From Pelecanus crispus (Eukaryota > Chordata > Aves > Pelecaniformes > Pelecanidae), in assembly GCF_030463565.1 (NCBI RefSeq), contig NC_134655.1, positions 9,560,372 through 9,624,371 of the forward strand: DNA of 64,000 nt. The letters run 5' to 3'. Position numbers and translations under genes: made by a program. Below the pieces are notes generated by a model. It was not told where the DNA came from. It made no database searches and worked only from the letters and a program-made list of their open reading frames with translations. Below are positions 1 to 17,911 of the stretch, piece by piece (the stretch's first letter is position 1; the number at the start of each line of letters is the position of its first letter).

Positions 1-228
1 CTTTTAACACACAATAATAAAAAGGCAGGTTTTAAACCATGCTGCAATTTGGTAGTTGAAAAAAGTAGAAGAGATTAGAAAAAATTATATTATTCCCAAT
101 CCTGATTTTTCACTCTAGCAGGTCAGTGCAAACAATTAATTCAACTGATGCAGTCATCCCTATGATGCTTTACTGAGAGATGAACTGTAACCAAATTGAT
201 ACAGAGTCTGGCATTGCCCCACGTTTTA

Positions 229-4535
<4,307 letters not shown>

Positions 4536-4750
4536 CGCGGCTCGACCCTCCGCCCCCGCCGCGCTCTACCAGGCACGCATGGCGCGGCCGCCGCCACCGG
4601 AGCCTGCCCTGGCCTCGCCGCCGCCCCGCCCCCGCCGGAACCGGGCCGCCCGCGCCGCCCCGCGCACGCGCGCCGCCGGCCGGGCCCCCAGGGCGGCGTT
4701 GCCCCGTCGGGAACCGGGCGGCCCTCGCGGCCGGGCTTCAGGGGCAGCGC

Positions 4751-4761
4751 TGCGCATGCGC
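4751..4761. promoter_or_regulatory. NRF1-type palindromic site
   Basis: TGCGCATGCGC matches the NRF1 consensus exactly and lies about 215 bp upstream of the TMEM185A start codon within the CpG island. NRF1 sites of this type are typical of TATA-less CpG-island promoters. Binding itself is an inference. Confidence 0.6.
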
Positions 4762-5099
4762 CCGGGCGGGGCGGCCGCTCTGCCAGCAGCGGGGCCGGGC
4801 CCTCGCCCCACACCGCCCCCTCGGCCCCCGCCGCCCGGTCTCGCGTGGGGCCCTGGCCCAGGCCCAGGCCCGGCGGGGCGCGGCGCGGCGGCGGCTGGCG
4901 AGGCCGTTCCCCGGCGGGGGAAGGGAGGGGGCGGCCCGGGCCTCTCCCCGCGGAAGCCGCCTCCGGGGAGCGGTGCCTGGGGGCAGCCGGGCCGAAGGCG
5001 GGGGGGGATGCAGCGGCCGGTGGGGCAGCGGGCGGGGGGCGTTCGGTGTTCAGGGAACAGCTCTGCTAGCGGTTGTCATCAGTGCTCGCCGAAAAACGT

Positions 5100-8000
5100 T
5101 TCAAATATGTATTAAAGCGGTTAACTTTGCTTTGAGGAGTCGGTACGGCCTTTTTCGGCTTATGCTGGAAAAGGTTTGTGATGGAGTAGCACAATTCTGC
5201 AGCCTTTACTGGGGGGAAAAAAAAAAAAAAAGCCCTATACAATACGTCAGACTGCGTGGTAAGGAGCGGTGTTTCTGTCCAGTTCCTCTGTAGCCTTAAA
5301 TTTGTGTTCACTTGGCTCGGAAGGCCTGGCTGCGCTGGTGGCTGCTCGCCCGCTGGCTGCAGGCCGGCCCCGCGGCCTCGGCTTGCAACCCCCGCGTCAC
5401 CTCAGCAGCGCTCATCTCGGGTTGTGTTCATCTCTTTTAGAGGTGTGACTGCGGTTCAGAAGCTAAACCCTGAGTCTGGTTATTGTAAAACATGGGCTTA
5501 GATAATCTGTTCAAAATGTCCTATCTGTTACCTGTTCCTTTGTGGTTTATCTCACGCTTGAGTAACCTTATACTGTCTTGTATATATTAGTAGAAATCCT
5601 CATCGGACATTCTGCAAACTACTAGTGAAGGCAAGCTCAGAGGATCTGGAGGCAGATTTTGTGATTCTGCCACTTAGTTTCTGCTGCAATCTGTGGCATG
5701 GCATTTGTCATTTTGTAGCATGGAATCACACGTTATTGGGGCACATCATGAGTGTCTGGTTGTCTGCAGGGACCTTCCCATTAACGGATAGTGATATCTG
5801 GCCATCATTGGATTCAACAGGCTAATTTTACATTAAAATGAAATAGTAACAAATGCTGCTGGAAGGGAAGATACCAGGGAAAGTAAGAATTAACTCAAGG
5901 AGACAGGAGAAGTGGTTTTGGACTTAGGTATGCTACCCACTGTGGGCTTAGCTCTTTCTAGGTGGTAGAGGCAGAGGTAGCAATGAACAAGTCTCGGGCA
6001 AATTTTGCTCTTTGCAGTTGCATTGGGATAGCATGTAGGGATGTGCCCCTCTGAAACCACCCTTTTTATGTCTGGTTTTCCTTTGTGTACTCATATTGGA
6101 AACATTCACCTCACTATATTTGTTTAAATGTCCAGCTGATTTTTAGGGCACTGATACGTACTGCTTGATTAAATTTATCTCCAGCAAAATTACTCAGAAA
6201 TCTCAAAGAGTTATTTTAAAGGTGGTAAAATATTAGGTTAACTCGTTTATTCAGCATTACCCAACAAGTTGCCTGAATAACTAAAAGCGGTCTTCATGTG
6301 TTATTTAATTTTGTCCTTGGACTGTACACATGCCCAACGGAACAGAACAGTAACATGGAGGAGGAGGCAGTTTTTCTGCCAGCATTCTTTTAAGCTACAT
6401 TATTATCGGTAATCCCTCTATCGTGGACATGATTTCAAGGGCTTAGTTCTGGTTTATTATTGTGGAAACTGCCTGTACAATACATTTCCTTATTACCGTA
6501 GATGTGAGTCAATGTGTACAGTAAGAAAAAAAAGAAAAAATATAAGGGAAAAAAGTCCACTCTAAAAAGGCTGAGAACTACTTTCATTGCATATTCTGGC
6601 ACTGATCACATCCACCTTTTAAATGTCCTTGCATCGGGACAAATGTTGAAAATTATTCAGGCAGTGATTAAATGCTGCAGATGTGATTAAATGCTCAGAA
6701 AAAATGTCATAAGGAGTTGAATGTATTTCAAAGACACTTTGATCACTTAATTATGTTATGCATGTACCTTCTTGGAGACAAAATATTAAGTACTGAAAGA
6801 CTCTTCAGCCAAGCTAGAAAAGGCATAGCAAGAATCAAGGCTGAGGACTTCAGCTAAACAAATATTGGTTAGAGAGGAGAGAGCTGCGGTTTCATTTGTC
6901 TTTTTTGTTTTTTAAGTAAAAGTAATTAGCTGTTGGAACAAATGACCCTGAGGAACATTTTTCATTTTTAAATGAAGTCCGGGTGCCTCTCTGGAAGATA
7001 CATGCTAATCAAAGTCAAGTCAATGAGCTTGACTGTAACAAGGGTTATGAAATTATATAGCAGATCAGGACAGATTATATGATGACTCTGTGTCAGGACA
7101 GATTATCTGATGATTCTTTCTGAACTGAAAATCCCCATAGCTCCTCACTAATCAAGATTACATTGCAAGTGAAATACTAATAAAAGAAAGAAATCAATCA
7201 TATCTTAAGCTCTAGCTTCTGCAGAAAGATGAAAAAAGGACTGAAAAGTAAATGGTCTAAGTCTTCATCCAGTGCTATCAGGACTGGTAATTTTCACCAG
7301 CTAAGAAGCTAGGATTACATGCAGTGTGATTTATTAAATGCCATAGCTACTTGTAGCCCTTGGCAGTATTCATTAGTTAATACGATCTACTAAAAAATGT
7401 GATTCATCTGGAGATATTCACTGGCAAATTGTAGATACAATTTTAACTCCGTTGGCAACAGCACAAAGAGCTGACAGGCTTCCACACCAGGAGCTTTCTG
7501 CACAATATATTCAACGCTGATAAGGCAAGGGTATGTCAAAGGCTACCAGAAAGGAAGGACATGTCAACACAAGTAATGGCAGTGGGGGGGGGGTGTGAAG
7601 AGGTTGGGAAGAAATCAGGATGAGAGAGAAGCATGAAAACGTAATGGAAGAAAAGAGAAGGAAAGGAAGGGATGAGGGCTAGGCAGTCCCCAGAGACTGG
7701 TAAGATGAAAGTGCCCGTATGATAGGACCTGTGACACGGCAGTACACAAGCTTCTAAGGAACAAAAGAATTACCAGGCTTAAAATATTGGAAACTAGAAC
7801 CTTGTTTTTCATTCTGTTTTTTCAAAAGTTGAGCCTTACTAGTTTGGAAAAGAGAACAATTATGCATAAGGTATATATCCAAGATAAAATACATCTACTG
7901 CAACACATAAAGAAGCTACTAGACAAGACAGTACCTGTAAGCATTATCCTCAGCCAGATGCAATCATAAACCAAAGTCAAAATAATATTAACAAGGAATT

Positions 8001-8350
8001 ATCTTAACTTGAGAACTGTTAATAATTCAGAAGGCTAATAAAGCAGCATGCCATTTCTAAGAATATTCATGAAGGTCTGTCGGAGTAAATCAAGAAAGAT
8101 TTCTTCTGCAGTTACAATGTTTGGCTGACTGCCCAGGCAACAAAATAGTTCCTACAAGGGACAAAGAACTAGGAAAGAAATCCCAAGTTGCAGACAACAT
8201 GATAGAGACAAATGCTAAAAAAAGGAGGTAACTAGACAGAAAGAACACAGCTCTTCGCTGTCAGAGCCAACCTGCAGCTGCCACAGCTGAGAAAAAAACT
8301 TCACTCACTTTGTCTGCTTTTTCCCCCAAAGAAATATATAGCAAATTTAG
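5100..8350. other. Intergenic stretch without recognised genes
   Basis: AT-rich sequence between the TMEM185A island and a G+C-rich patch. It holds an A homopolymer near 5217-5230, a local near-duplication around 7065-7110 (a motif beginning TCAGGACAGATTAT occurs twice) and no exon-like open frame. No recognisable transposon was found. Confidence 0.6.
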
Positions 8351-8618
8351 CCCCTATAAGATAGCAGACTTTTCCCCCTTCTCTGCTCTGGAGGAAAAGT
8401 TAACATCTGGCTGCTTAGCAGCTGTTGTTGGATCTGACAAGCATGCTGGGTGACATTTTTCTGCCTGTAAAGTACCTTGTTCTCCCTGCAAGCAACAAAG
8501 CCATGCTGTGCAGGGGGGGCGCATCGGACGCAGAAGATGGTGGAGAGAAGGACTTTGCAGGCAGGGCTGGGACTGAGCGGGGGTCCCAGGGGTCTCCCCG
8601 GGATGCAGCCACGCGTGT

Positions 8619-8778
8619 GTGGCACAGACGCACCCATCCGCACACGCAGCAGTGCCTTCCCACCCTCACCTGGGGACATACAGGGTGGTGTCCCTGCTGG
8701 CAATGGCTGTCTTCCTTGCACTCCTCCTTTTCACCGTGCTGCTCATCCTCTGTGTGATCCTCTGTTATGTTTCTGGGG
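8619..8778 (+). other. Open frame with a strong transmembrane segment, cut by an LTR (possible exon remnant)
   Basis: An open frame in a G+C-rich patch encodes a 31-residue, almost wholly hydrophobic stretch at 8685-8778, containing SLLAMAVFLALLLF and VLLILCVILCY. It stops being unique sequence exactly where the solo LTR begins at 8779. No convincing splice acceptor is seen: the AG before the segment lacks a pyrimidine tract. I do not recognise a family. It could be chance, or the relic of a membrane-protein exon. Confidence 0.25.
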
Positions 8779-9371
8779 TGTCAGGGTTTAACCCCAGCTG
8801 GCAACTAAGCCCCACACCGCCACCCACTCACTCCCCCCCCGGTGGGGTGGGGGAGAGAATCGGGAGGGTAAAAGTGAGAAAACTCGTGGGCTGAGATAAA
8901 GACAGCTTAATAGGTAAAGCAAAAGCCGCGCACGCGAGCAAAGCAAAAGAAGGGATCCATTCAGTGCTTCCCACGGGCAGGCAGGTGCTCAGCCATCCCC
9001 AGGAGAGCAGGGCTCCATCCCGCGTCACGGTGCCTTGGGCAGCCAAACGCCATCGCTCCCAACGTCCCCCCCTTCCTCCTCCTTCCCCCAGCTCCGTGTG
9101 CTGAGCGTGAGGCCATAGGGTGTGGGCTCTCCCTTGGGCAGCTGGGCTCAGCTGTCCCGGCCGGGTCCCCTCCCAGCTCCTTGTGCCCCCCGGGCTGCTC
9201 GCTGCTGGGGTGGGGTGAGAGGCAGCCACGGCCTTGGCTCGGTGTCAGCGCTGCTCAGCAGGAACCGAACATCCCTGGGTTACCAGCACTGCTTCCAGCA
9301 CACAGCCAAACCATGGCCCCGTGCTAGCTACTGTGGGGAACATTAACTCTACCCCAGCCAAAACCAGCACA
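8779..9371 (-). mobile_element. Solo LTR of an avian ERVL-like endogenous retrovirus
   Basis: A 593-bp unit bounded by TG...CA. Read on the minus strand it begins TGTGCTGGTTTTGGCTGGGG and ends GGGTTAAACCCTGACA, the layout of a common LTR family of bird genomes. The internal landmark CACGAGTTTTCTCACTTTTA is present. The expected TATA-like box is mutated to a CACACGG form, and the usual ATTAAA polyadenylation signal reads ATTAAG. No internal retroviral genes flank it, so it is a solo LTR left by recombination. The flanks (TGGGG and TACGG) show no target-site duplication, suggesting age or an imperfect boundary. Confidence 0.8.
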
Positions 9372-9640
9372 TACGGAAAGAGACAACGACTATGAGTGCA
9401 AGCGAGCGGTGCTGGGAGGCTGGCGCCAGCGCCAAGCCCAAGGCTGGACGGGTGCTGGGTGCCGGGGGGGGGTGTGTGTGTGCGTGTGTGTGTAGGTACC
9501 CAGGGAAATCCCTGTCTCACACTGCCTGGTCTTGCAGCTGGCAAATCGTTGTGAGTGGTGTTTCTACTCAGAGCCAAAGTAAATGGTTTTGTTTCCTTCT
9601 GCCTGACTGGTAAGTTTCTTTAAGTAGCCTTTAACTTGCT
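9372..9640. other. G+C-rich patch with a GT microsatellite
   Basis: Continues the G+C-rich composition seen before the LTR. It contains a G-run followed by an imperfect (GT)n tract at about 9464-9494. No gene is recognised. Confidence 0.6.
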
Positions 9641-12600
9641 CAGATGGTCTTTTTTTTTTTTTAAGAGATTTTATTTGCATCTGGGAAGTTTTATACAGTA
9701 TGGTAACTTCCATTTGCGGGACTGCTGGGGGATTTCAGACCCAAGACAGTGCGAAGTAGTTTGAGATGTGGCTAGTGCAGGATACGTGCTCATTTTGGTT
9801 GTGCCTTGTAAAATGAAAAGCAAAACGGCATGGTATGCAGACAGAAGACTCTGATGTCACCTCCATCCAGCAGCTCACCTTCAGCTAAATCTAATAGCCT
9901 AGAAATGAAAATGATTTATTTTCCCAATCTCAGCAATTAATCTACATGTTCCTTCACAATGCGATCCAAAAGTTTGTAGTGCTGCATGAAAACAGCTGAT
10001 ATTTTATAGTAAAAGCTCTGTATTAGAGTAGGTAATAAGAAAACAACAGCAATACCTTTGACCCCTAGATAAGTCAAACAATCTGCCTTTCAATTCTAAC
10101 TTGATTCCTGTGAGATTTAGGATGATCTGTTTGCCCTTTTTCTGGCTCATACACGATACAATATTAAAAGAGACACATTTTTCTATTAATTGTTATATCC
10201 TAATTTTTTACCCCTTAAATTGGGTGTCGAAGCTGTGAGTTTCAAATAACCTAAACCCGTTACTACGTCATTAGCTGTGATTAAATTCCTGTTAAATTCG
10301 CTCAGGTGACATACTTTGTACTGTTACCTCAGGAAAGCTAGGGCTAAATTTTTGGCTTGAAGTCAAGCAACTAGCCATGGGGATTTTAGGGGCTTTCTTA
10401 GATCTTTCGGTGGTCTCAGGTTTCTTGATTGCTACAGCTAGATACTACACTTGTGAGGGTGATGTTGAGGAGTGTTGGGCAGCAAAGAAAAACCAAGGTG
10501 TTGTCTGAACTTAAAGACTTAAAAGATTTCTCTTGAGTTTACATTTTATGGTGATTTAAGGGTGGGAGGAAGAATATGGGGAGGGGTTAAAAGAAGCAGC
10601 AAGTCATCAGCTTTCTGTTAAGATTTCCTGTCTACTGCTGGTTGGGACTTGAAGACTAGGGATTGAACTGAATCCCCTGAAATAGTTTCTGTTGGAGACC
10701 AAACAGACATTTTGTTTTCATTCCATTTACCTAGTTCCTCAAATTAGTTCAAAAAGTCATGTATAGTGTCTGTTTTATAGTCACTGCCATTACTGCTTTC
10801 ATAAGCCATCTACTTGTATTGTTATTCTGCTTAAAAAACACAAACCAGGATGTTCCCTATCCTTGACTGGCCAAAGTTAAGTGAAGATAAAAAAGCCTCA
10901 ATCAGCCTTCTAATTTGTCAGGCTTGCTTTTCTGTTGACAGTCAGCCTTGACTCCCTTCTAACATACCTTGTAATTCACGTGTCCTGTTTGCTTTACAGA
11001 CTTCTCAAAGTGTCACTGGTAGATGACTGGAATACAGTAACATTTAAAGGGAGGACAGCACTTCAGTAATGATTGACTTACGTGGCCGACAGCATAGCCA
11101 TGAACTGTTTCTAGGATCATCTTTCATGGTCTATGACAGAATATCAAATTGTTTACAAAAACAAACCTCCAGGTTTGAAAATCCCCAGTTGAATTTGGTT
11201 GATTTTAGTGTAGGCCTTACTGTTAACATTTATTCACACAATAAACAGAGATTGACTGGTAATTGGCAAAGAAGAGATTGCTCAATCTGTTATAAAATCT
11301 TGAGACCAGCCTGTAATTTTGCACAGTTAAAACCAGTAATGATCCAATATCTACACAGATGTTATTGTCATTGGCACTACATGCAGCTTCTTAGTTTTGA
11401 AATTAGGGCCTTCAGCTTCAATCCAGATTTCAATAATTTCTGTAAGAATATTGTTTTGTGTCCTATTTGGGAAGTTAGTTAAAGGGCAAAGGCTTTAAAT
11501 CATTCTGTTTGCATCTGTCTTTTGGATGTTGTGCCCCTAAATTAATATCCTCCAGCCTGAAACCTATTTGTAGAGTTGTAGTAGTTCAGCAAGTTGCTGT
11601 TTATATTAATGCCAACTAGGATTGTGATGTGAAGCAATTTATACTACTAAAACACCATGAATTTCATAAGCTGTTCTGCCAGTGGGATGCTAGCAAATGC
11701 ATTGTTGAACAGCTATTTGGCCAAAGCAGGATTTGACACAATGTTTTGACATCACCTGCCAAAGATGTATCTGGTTTAATTATATATACTATACTTTTCC
11801 ATCCTAAACTGTTCAGCTAGTTTCACTCATTACTTGTCTTCCTGTTGAGAGGAAGCTCATTTAAACAAGTCATGTTCCACACCCCTTTTCTTGTGCAATC
11901 TTTTTCCTGCCTCGCCACAGCTTCAAAGTTACTCATTTTTTATGATGCTCTATGCCTGAACTTTCTGCCGCTCCTTTCCCTTCCACTGTGTTTAGGAGCT
12001 GTTGAAATAAAGCTGGAAAAGAATGCATTGGATCATTGCTTTATAAATAAATCCTGTCAATGTCCTAATAATGGTGATTTGTCACAGTGATGCTTTCCTT
12101 CAAGGCCTTCTTAATTCCATTAGGCTTTGATGGTGGATCAGATCACACATATTGTCCTGGCAAAATTAATATAATGTTCTATTCTTAAAACCCATGCATA
12201 GTATCCAGCACAAAGCATGACTCTTATTTGCAGTTGTTTCACTTTCAGCCCTATCGTGCTATCAGGCTACTCGGACCAGCTGAACCCATAACCATTTAAG
12301 GAAGTTCCATAAATTTCGCAGTGGAGATATGATTCTGAGAAAAGAAGCAAGTGACCTCTTCAGGAAGACACCGAGAGAGATTTAGCTCCAAGAGACAAAG
12401 GCTGTTCCAGAGAGCTCCAGCTAAACAGAAAACTGAGATTTTTGCTATCGTGCACAGGGAGATGTTAGAGATGCTATCAACCTTAAACCAGTAAGAACAA
12501 CCTGCAAGTCTCCTAGACCCTCCTCTCATACCAGCTCAGTGCTGTGGGTGCCATAGCTAATATATCTGCCAGTGTCATGAGTGTTTAGAATTATGGATAC

Positions 12601-15600
12601 TTTCAGCGACATCTCAATTGCTATTGAAACAGCATTTTTTTCTCTTCTTGTGTTTCTAACTTTTGGCATAACTCCTGTGCCAGATAATTTGTCAGGTCTC
12701 TACAGCATTGGAGATTTCAGTACATGGTGACCAACAAACTACCCGCCCAGTAGCTTTGTGCTTTATGGTGATTGAAGTGGGAGCCCAGTATGGCTCTTAT
12801 AAAAATCAGTGGTGGTGGTACCCTTATTGACCCAAGTGAAGTCCAAGTGAGGTCTGTTTTGTATTAACTGGAGAGCATAGGTCGACCTGACCCAGGTTAG
12901 ATTTCTTCAGTTTGACCAGTGTGCTATGTTCATCAAGTATTTTAGGTAACATTTTCTTCATTAATTAAAAGTAAACAGATCCAGGAACTAGTGAGATTTG
13001 ATTTTTCCTTCCTTTAATGTTTTTTTCAAACACTGTCACTATGTGACTTCTTCATTGATATTCCTGCCACATCCCTTGGAGAGTTTTGTTTTTTTAATCG
13101 CTATTGAACTTTGTCTGTTCAAGTTAGCACAGCGCTGATTTTCATATTTTCTTTCAGCTCACACTTTGTCCTTGTTTAATTGCCAAAAGTAATAGTCATC
13201 CAAATTCTAAACACAACTAACCAAAATGCAAATTTCCTGCCCTGCAGTAGTTTATTCTATGACTGGAATTTACCAAAGAGTTTTCTTAAATAGCAAAGCA
13301 TTACATTTCTTTGCTATTTTTAAAATGTTCATGTTTATCATTACCAAATAATGTATCTGCAGCATAAATGTGCTTCTGTAAATAGAAAAGAGAACATTTA
13401 ATTTGCAGTATTTTTGAATAAGAAATTGTATAAATTTACAATTGGGAAAAAAATTATTAAGTAGCTTATATCATAGAAATACAGCATCTCTTTGGTTTAC
13501 CTTTAAATGTTGCATTTAATTTCAATACAGTAAACTAAGACTGACTGTACAGGTAGAATATTTGATGTAAAATTCCCATGGTTTTGCTATTAAATTATGT
13601 GGTTAACTAATACCATCACAAAGTAATTTCATTCTATAATTTGTGTTCTTATCATTGAAAAATATAGAGGCGTTTAACATGAAGTTTCTAAGTAATTTAC
13701 AAATTGCAGTACAATTCTGCTTGTGTTTTCTCCAAATTTGCTATGATTTTTCTTAACTTCCACTCCACCTCTACTTGATCAGTCCTGCATGTTATGAAGG
13801 GAAGGCAATTTGAGCTTTACGTTGACCTGATAACTCATATGAAAAGACCGACTTGGCAACTGTTACGAAAATTAGAAGCTTTTGTCTTCGCTGAACATTT
13901 ATATTTTAACTAAGGAAATTGTACTAGGAATGGAACCTTTCACCAAAAAGGACAGAGTCTGTGAGTTAAAGGAACTGATTGTGCTTATCATATTATGCCT
14001 AGGGAAACTGATGGGAGTTCTGCATGCAACGCTAAGCTTCTAACTATTTACGTTTCTCCTTTTCTAAGTAAAGGCACCTAGTAATGTTACCTAAAGTGTT
14101 ATTCAGATTAAGAATTTTAGTACTAACACAAGTCAGGTGTTCCAAGAATCTCAAGGATCTGCGTGTCCAGATAACACTGACTTCAAATGAGATTTCTCTC
14201 CATGACTCCTCTGGGCTTCTTTCAGAAGTCATAGATAAATGCTTAAATGCCACCAAATCAAATAACTGGTTTTGGATTTTGTGTACAAGAGCTGAGTTCA
14301 GTTCAGCATGCCTTGCAGCAGTGTAATAATTTGCAGCAGTATAGCCCGTGGGTTAAAATACTGGCACGCTGGTGTAGTAACACTGTGCAACATATACTTT
14401 AGCCAGTGATGCAGGACAATGGTAAATCAGGCTTCATCTTATCAATAATTGGATATATAACATAGCTCCTTCTGCAGTGTATTCAAGCAAAAGGATCAGG
14501 TTAAATGTCAATACGATTGTGGCAGGTTTACATGGCTTTTAAAGAGGTAAAACACTAACTAGCTACTTGCTGCATTTTATTCTTTGACAAGGACCAACTT
14601 ATATCTCACCGCATTGGAAAGTCATACAAAGATATCTAAAAATAATACAACTCACTCAAGTTTCTGATGTTTCAGCCATGAAGCAAGAAACCAATTGTTA
14701 ACTAAATTGGATGGGAGACAGGGAATGAAAGTGAACAAGAGCAGAGAGATGAGTTGTTTTTTTTTTTTTACCTTGGTTTAAGGTCTGAGATCTAGCAAGG
14801 TGACATTTCGGAATCATCTAGGAGCTGTCCAAATCAAATAGAAGAGAAAAATCAGAAAGCTCCAGTTCAATGGTCCAGAGAGGAGTGTTGGATTGCCAAG
14901 TCCAAGCTCACAAAGGATGACTAAGTAAGAGGACAGCATGAGGTGATTTATCTTCCCTGGGCTTTCAGCTTTACATAAGTCTATCAGGCATTTGTTTTTT
15001 AACTTGCATTGTAGTGAATGTGTACATCTAAGAAAAAAACATTAAGTATTTTAAAGCACTGGTATTTTCACACAGCCAAGCTGTTGCAAAGCAATCTTCA
15101 ATGACATGATCACATGCTGGTTTTCCCCACAGGATTCCTGCAGTAAGTTGGGGTTGTCTAGTGAAGCATCACCTTGTGTATGCTTTTGTTGCTGAAGGTG
15201 AAAGGTGTCTTGTGAAGGAGTCAAGGAATTTCAGGAAGAGAAAGAATGTTCTCCTTTAAGGCAGTTGAATCTTGCCCTGTGTCTGTATGAGTAGAAGCCA
15301 GGCTTCACTGGTCCTTTTTTCTCCACTTTGTATTCCTTACCCACGGGGTATCTGTGTTTGAGATCCTGGGACCTAGTCCACTCACACCTGCAGCAGTAGT
15401 GATGAGGAGCTGCGCTCATTCAAACCTGTATTATACACTTATGTAACAACAAAAAGTTTGTAAAATCAGGTTCTAGATGGACAAAATAAGTGACTACAAT
15501 TTTGGGTTCTAGATGGACAAAGTAAGTGACCACAATTTGGGCCATAATCTGTTTGTCTGCCTTTTCTCCCTGTTCTTTAATTCCACCCTTTTATCAAAGG

Positions 15601-17911
15601 GACGAAATCTTCTTCGTGAAGAAACAAACATCTCTGTGCTCAAAGTATTGAAATAGCATGAAAGCTTAGCCTCCGTTGCCTCCCCACTCCCTGGCCTGCT
15701 AGCTTCCGAAGGCAGACAGGAGCACTGCCCCGAGGCAGCACTGCAGGAGGGGTAACCAGATGATGACGGCTCTCTGCTTAGCAGCTCGGTTCTGTGCCTC
15801 CCTTGTGATCGCCTGGAGCACCAGAAGATTTTGCTCAGATGAGGCTGGAGTTTGTGCTAAGCATGTGCGAAGTGGTTTCTATTTATTTATTTATTTTAAA
15901 AAGGCGGCTTATGTCATCATCATGTTCATGGAAGTTGACAGCTAGATCAATACTTATTTTTGGTTGCTGATGCTTATAAAGTTACAATTTATGTTCAGTT
16001 TCACCTTTTAAGACCTGCAGGGGCTTTGTCTTTATTTTAGTCCCCTGGTTTTGCAGTTAATTTCTGATGGATTTTGGAGTTTCCGTAGCCTGCTGCTCCC
16101 CACTACCACTATGGCTACCTCCTCCCAGCAAATCTGTTTTCCAAAGCTTATTGCTGCTAGAGCATTTCAAAGCAAAGGTGGCTCATGAGTTTCATTTTGT
16201 GACTTAACATTGTACATGTGAAGGTCCTTTATGCAAAAAGTGATGAGAGAGATTATTTCACTTGAACAGATGCATTTGTCCCTTTGTGGTTTTTACCTGA
16301 ACCTTTTGGACCATAGAATGCTATTCACAAATTATGGGAATAAGAGTGTTTGGAAAGGGCATACTAGTTTGAGCTGTTCATCAAGTGGCTCCTGCAAAAC
16401 ACCTTTGAGGCTCATTGACTCAAGGGAAGATGATGGTATCCAGAAAGGACTAATTACCTTGTTGAAGCGTCATGCTTAAAAGTGCTGAGTAAACTCAGCA
16501 TAGGGCCTTTGGTATCCAGTACACTGACAGCTGTTATGGTAGGAGATTGAGGATGCAGGTTAGACAGAAATAATCTTTGAGTTTTGCCTCCTTTTATAGT
16601 AACAAAAGAATGAAATGTAGAATCATTATTTTAGTAACCACACAAGCTATTCCATCCTGCAGTCATACTCAGGGTAGTGCCAATTTCTGAATACATTGTG
16701 TATCTTGATCTGTTACGTATTGAATTGGAAAGTGACTGTTGTGGAAATGTGGTTCTCAAGAATTTTTCTTCCGGTGGACCAGAAAGCCTGCTGTGGAGCT
16801 TCTTGTGTACTGGGGTCATATCTGGCACATTCATGGGATGCTTCTGGAAGTATAGGCCATTTTCAGCACAGGAAACTGTTACTCATGGGTAGCTGCAGAG
16901 CAGCTTGTATGGTCTTGCAAATCAGAATTTGGAAACTACTGGCATAGTAACAGAACCTCCTACTGTGTACACAGTAAACTCAGAGCAGTGCAAGAAATGT
17001 CTACAGTGGCTATGAGGAAAAATTTTTTTGTAGTTCTGAATCATCCGCCTCACAGATCTGTTCCCTCAGGTGAACTGAGAAGAAAGGAGATAGTAGAGAA
17101 AGGAAGAATTTGATCTTGTCAAAAGACATTGTTACTCACTATTAAAATTGCTAGTTCTATGTCTCTTGGTCTTACTACTGTTCTGTTTTAGTTAAGCATG
17201 ATAAAAAGTGTCATTAAAAGAACCCTAAAGAGTAGCAAGTCCTTGGTAATGTCTAAAAGGCTTTATCCTAACCTTGAGCAATTTTTAATTCTGCCTTGCT
17301 CTGTCTAATTACAGATCCTTGTGCTTCCCCCTTTATGACACTTGCTTTGCATCCCACAGTTTGCATGTATATGGGAGGCAGGATCTGCAACTTTGCAGGA
17401 ATCACTCCTCTCCTGCTTTGTTAGTAGAATGACACCACAGAAAACATCACCTTAGTCAGAGCAAAGCAGTCGTGTACCTCAGTGTCCTTGTCAAATTACT
17501 AATTGCAAGGTTTTAATGTTTGAAATGGCGAGTTGCTTAACAGAAGAAGGTGACCTCCCTGTTAGCAATACCTGAATACTGATGAGCTAATTCACTTCCC
17601 CTCTAAGGCAGTTGTAAGAAGGGGAATAGAGGGTCAGTTAGATTTCACTATTAACAATAATGGGGGTCAGATTATTTTTGGGTTTTTTTTAACAACTATA
17701 TTTTGTAACTATGCTGAGGATGCCATCCAAAATACCCTCTAAAATCTGCAGCAACTATTAATCCAGAATAGCAAACAAAACAGAGTTTGTAAATGTTTAA
17801 ATAATAGACCAGTCCTTGCCAGATACCCACATTAAAGAATTCAGTAGTATTACGTGACATCTCACTTACTCAGGCTTTCCTGTTTGCAGGCCTTATGGTC
17901 ATATGTCAGCA
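9641..17911. other. Intergenic desert
   Basis: About 8 kb of AT-rich sequence. Apart from a T/A homopolymer near 14755-14770 and the 36-bp tandem duplication listed separately, I see no repeat family, splice-supported exon or RNA gene. The longest open frame (11069-11482, 137 codons) has no recognisable domain and no exon signals. Confidence 0.5.
15469..15540. repeat. Tandem duplication, 36 bp x 2
   Basis: Two diverged copies, each starting GGTTCTAGATGGACAAA, with a 36-bp period. They differ at a few positions, so the duplication is not very recent. Confidence 0.85.

Noticed and set aside
11069..11482. A 137-codon plus-strand open frame in the intergenic desert
   Set aside because: No domain, no promoter or polyadenylation pattern, and length within the range expected by chance over this much sequence.
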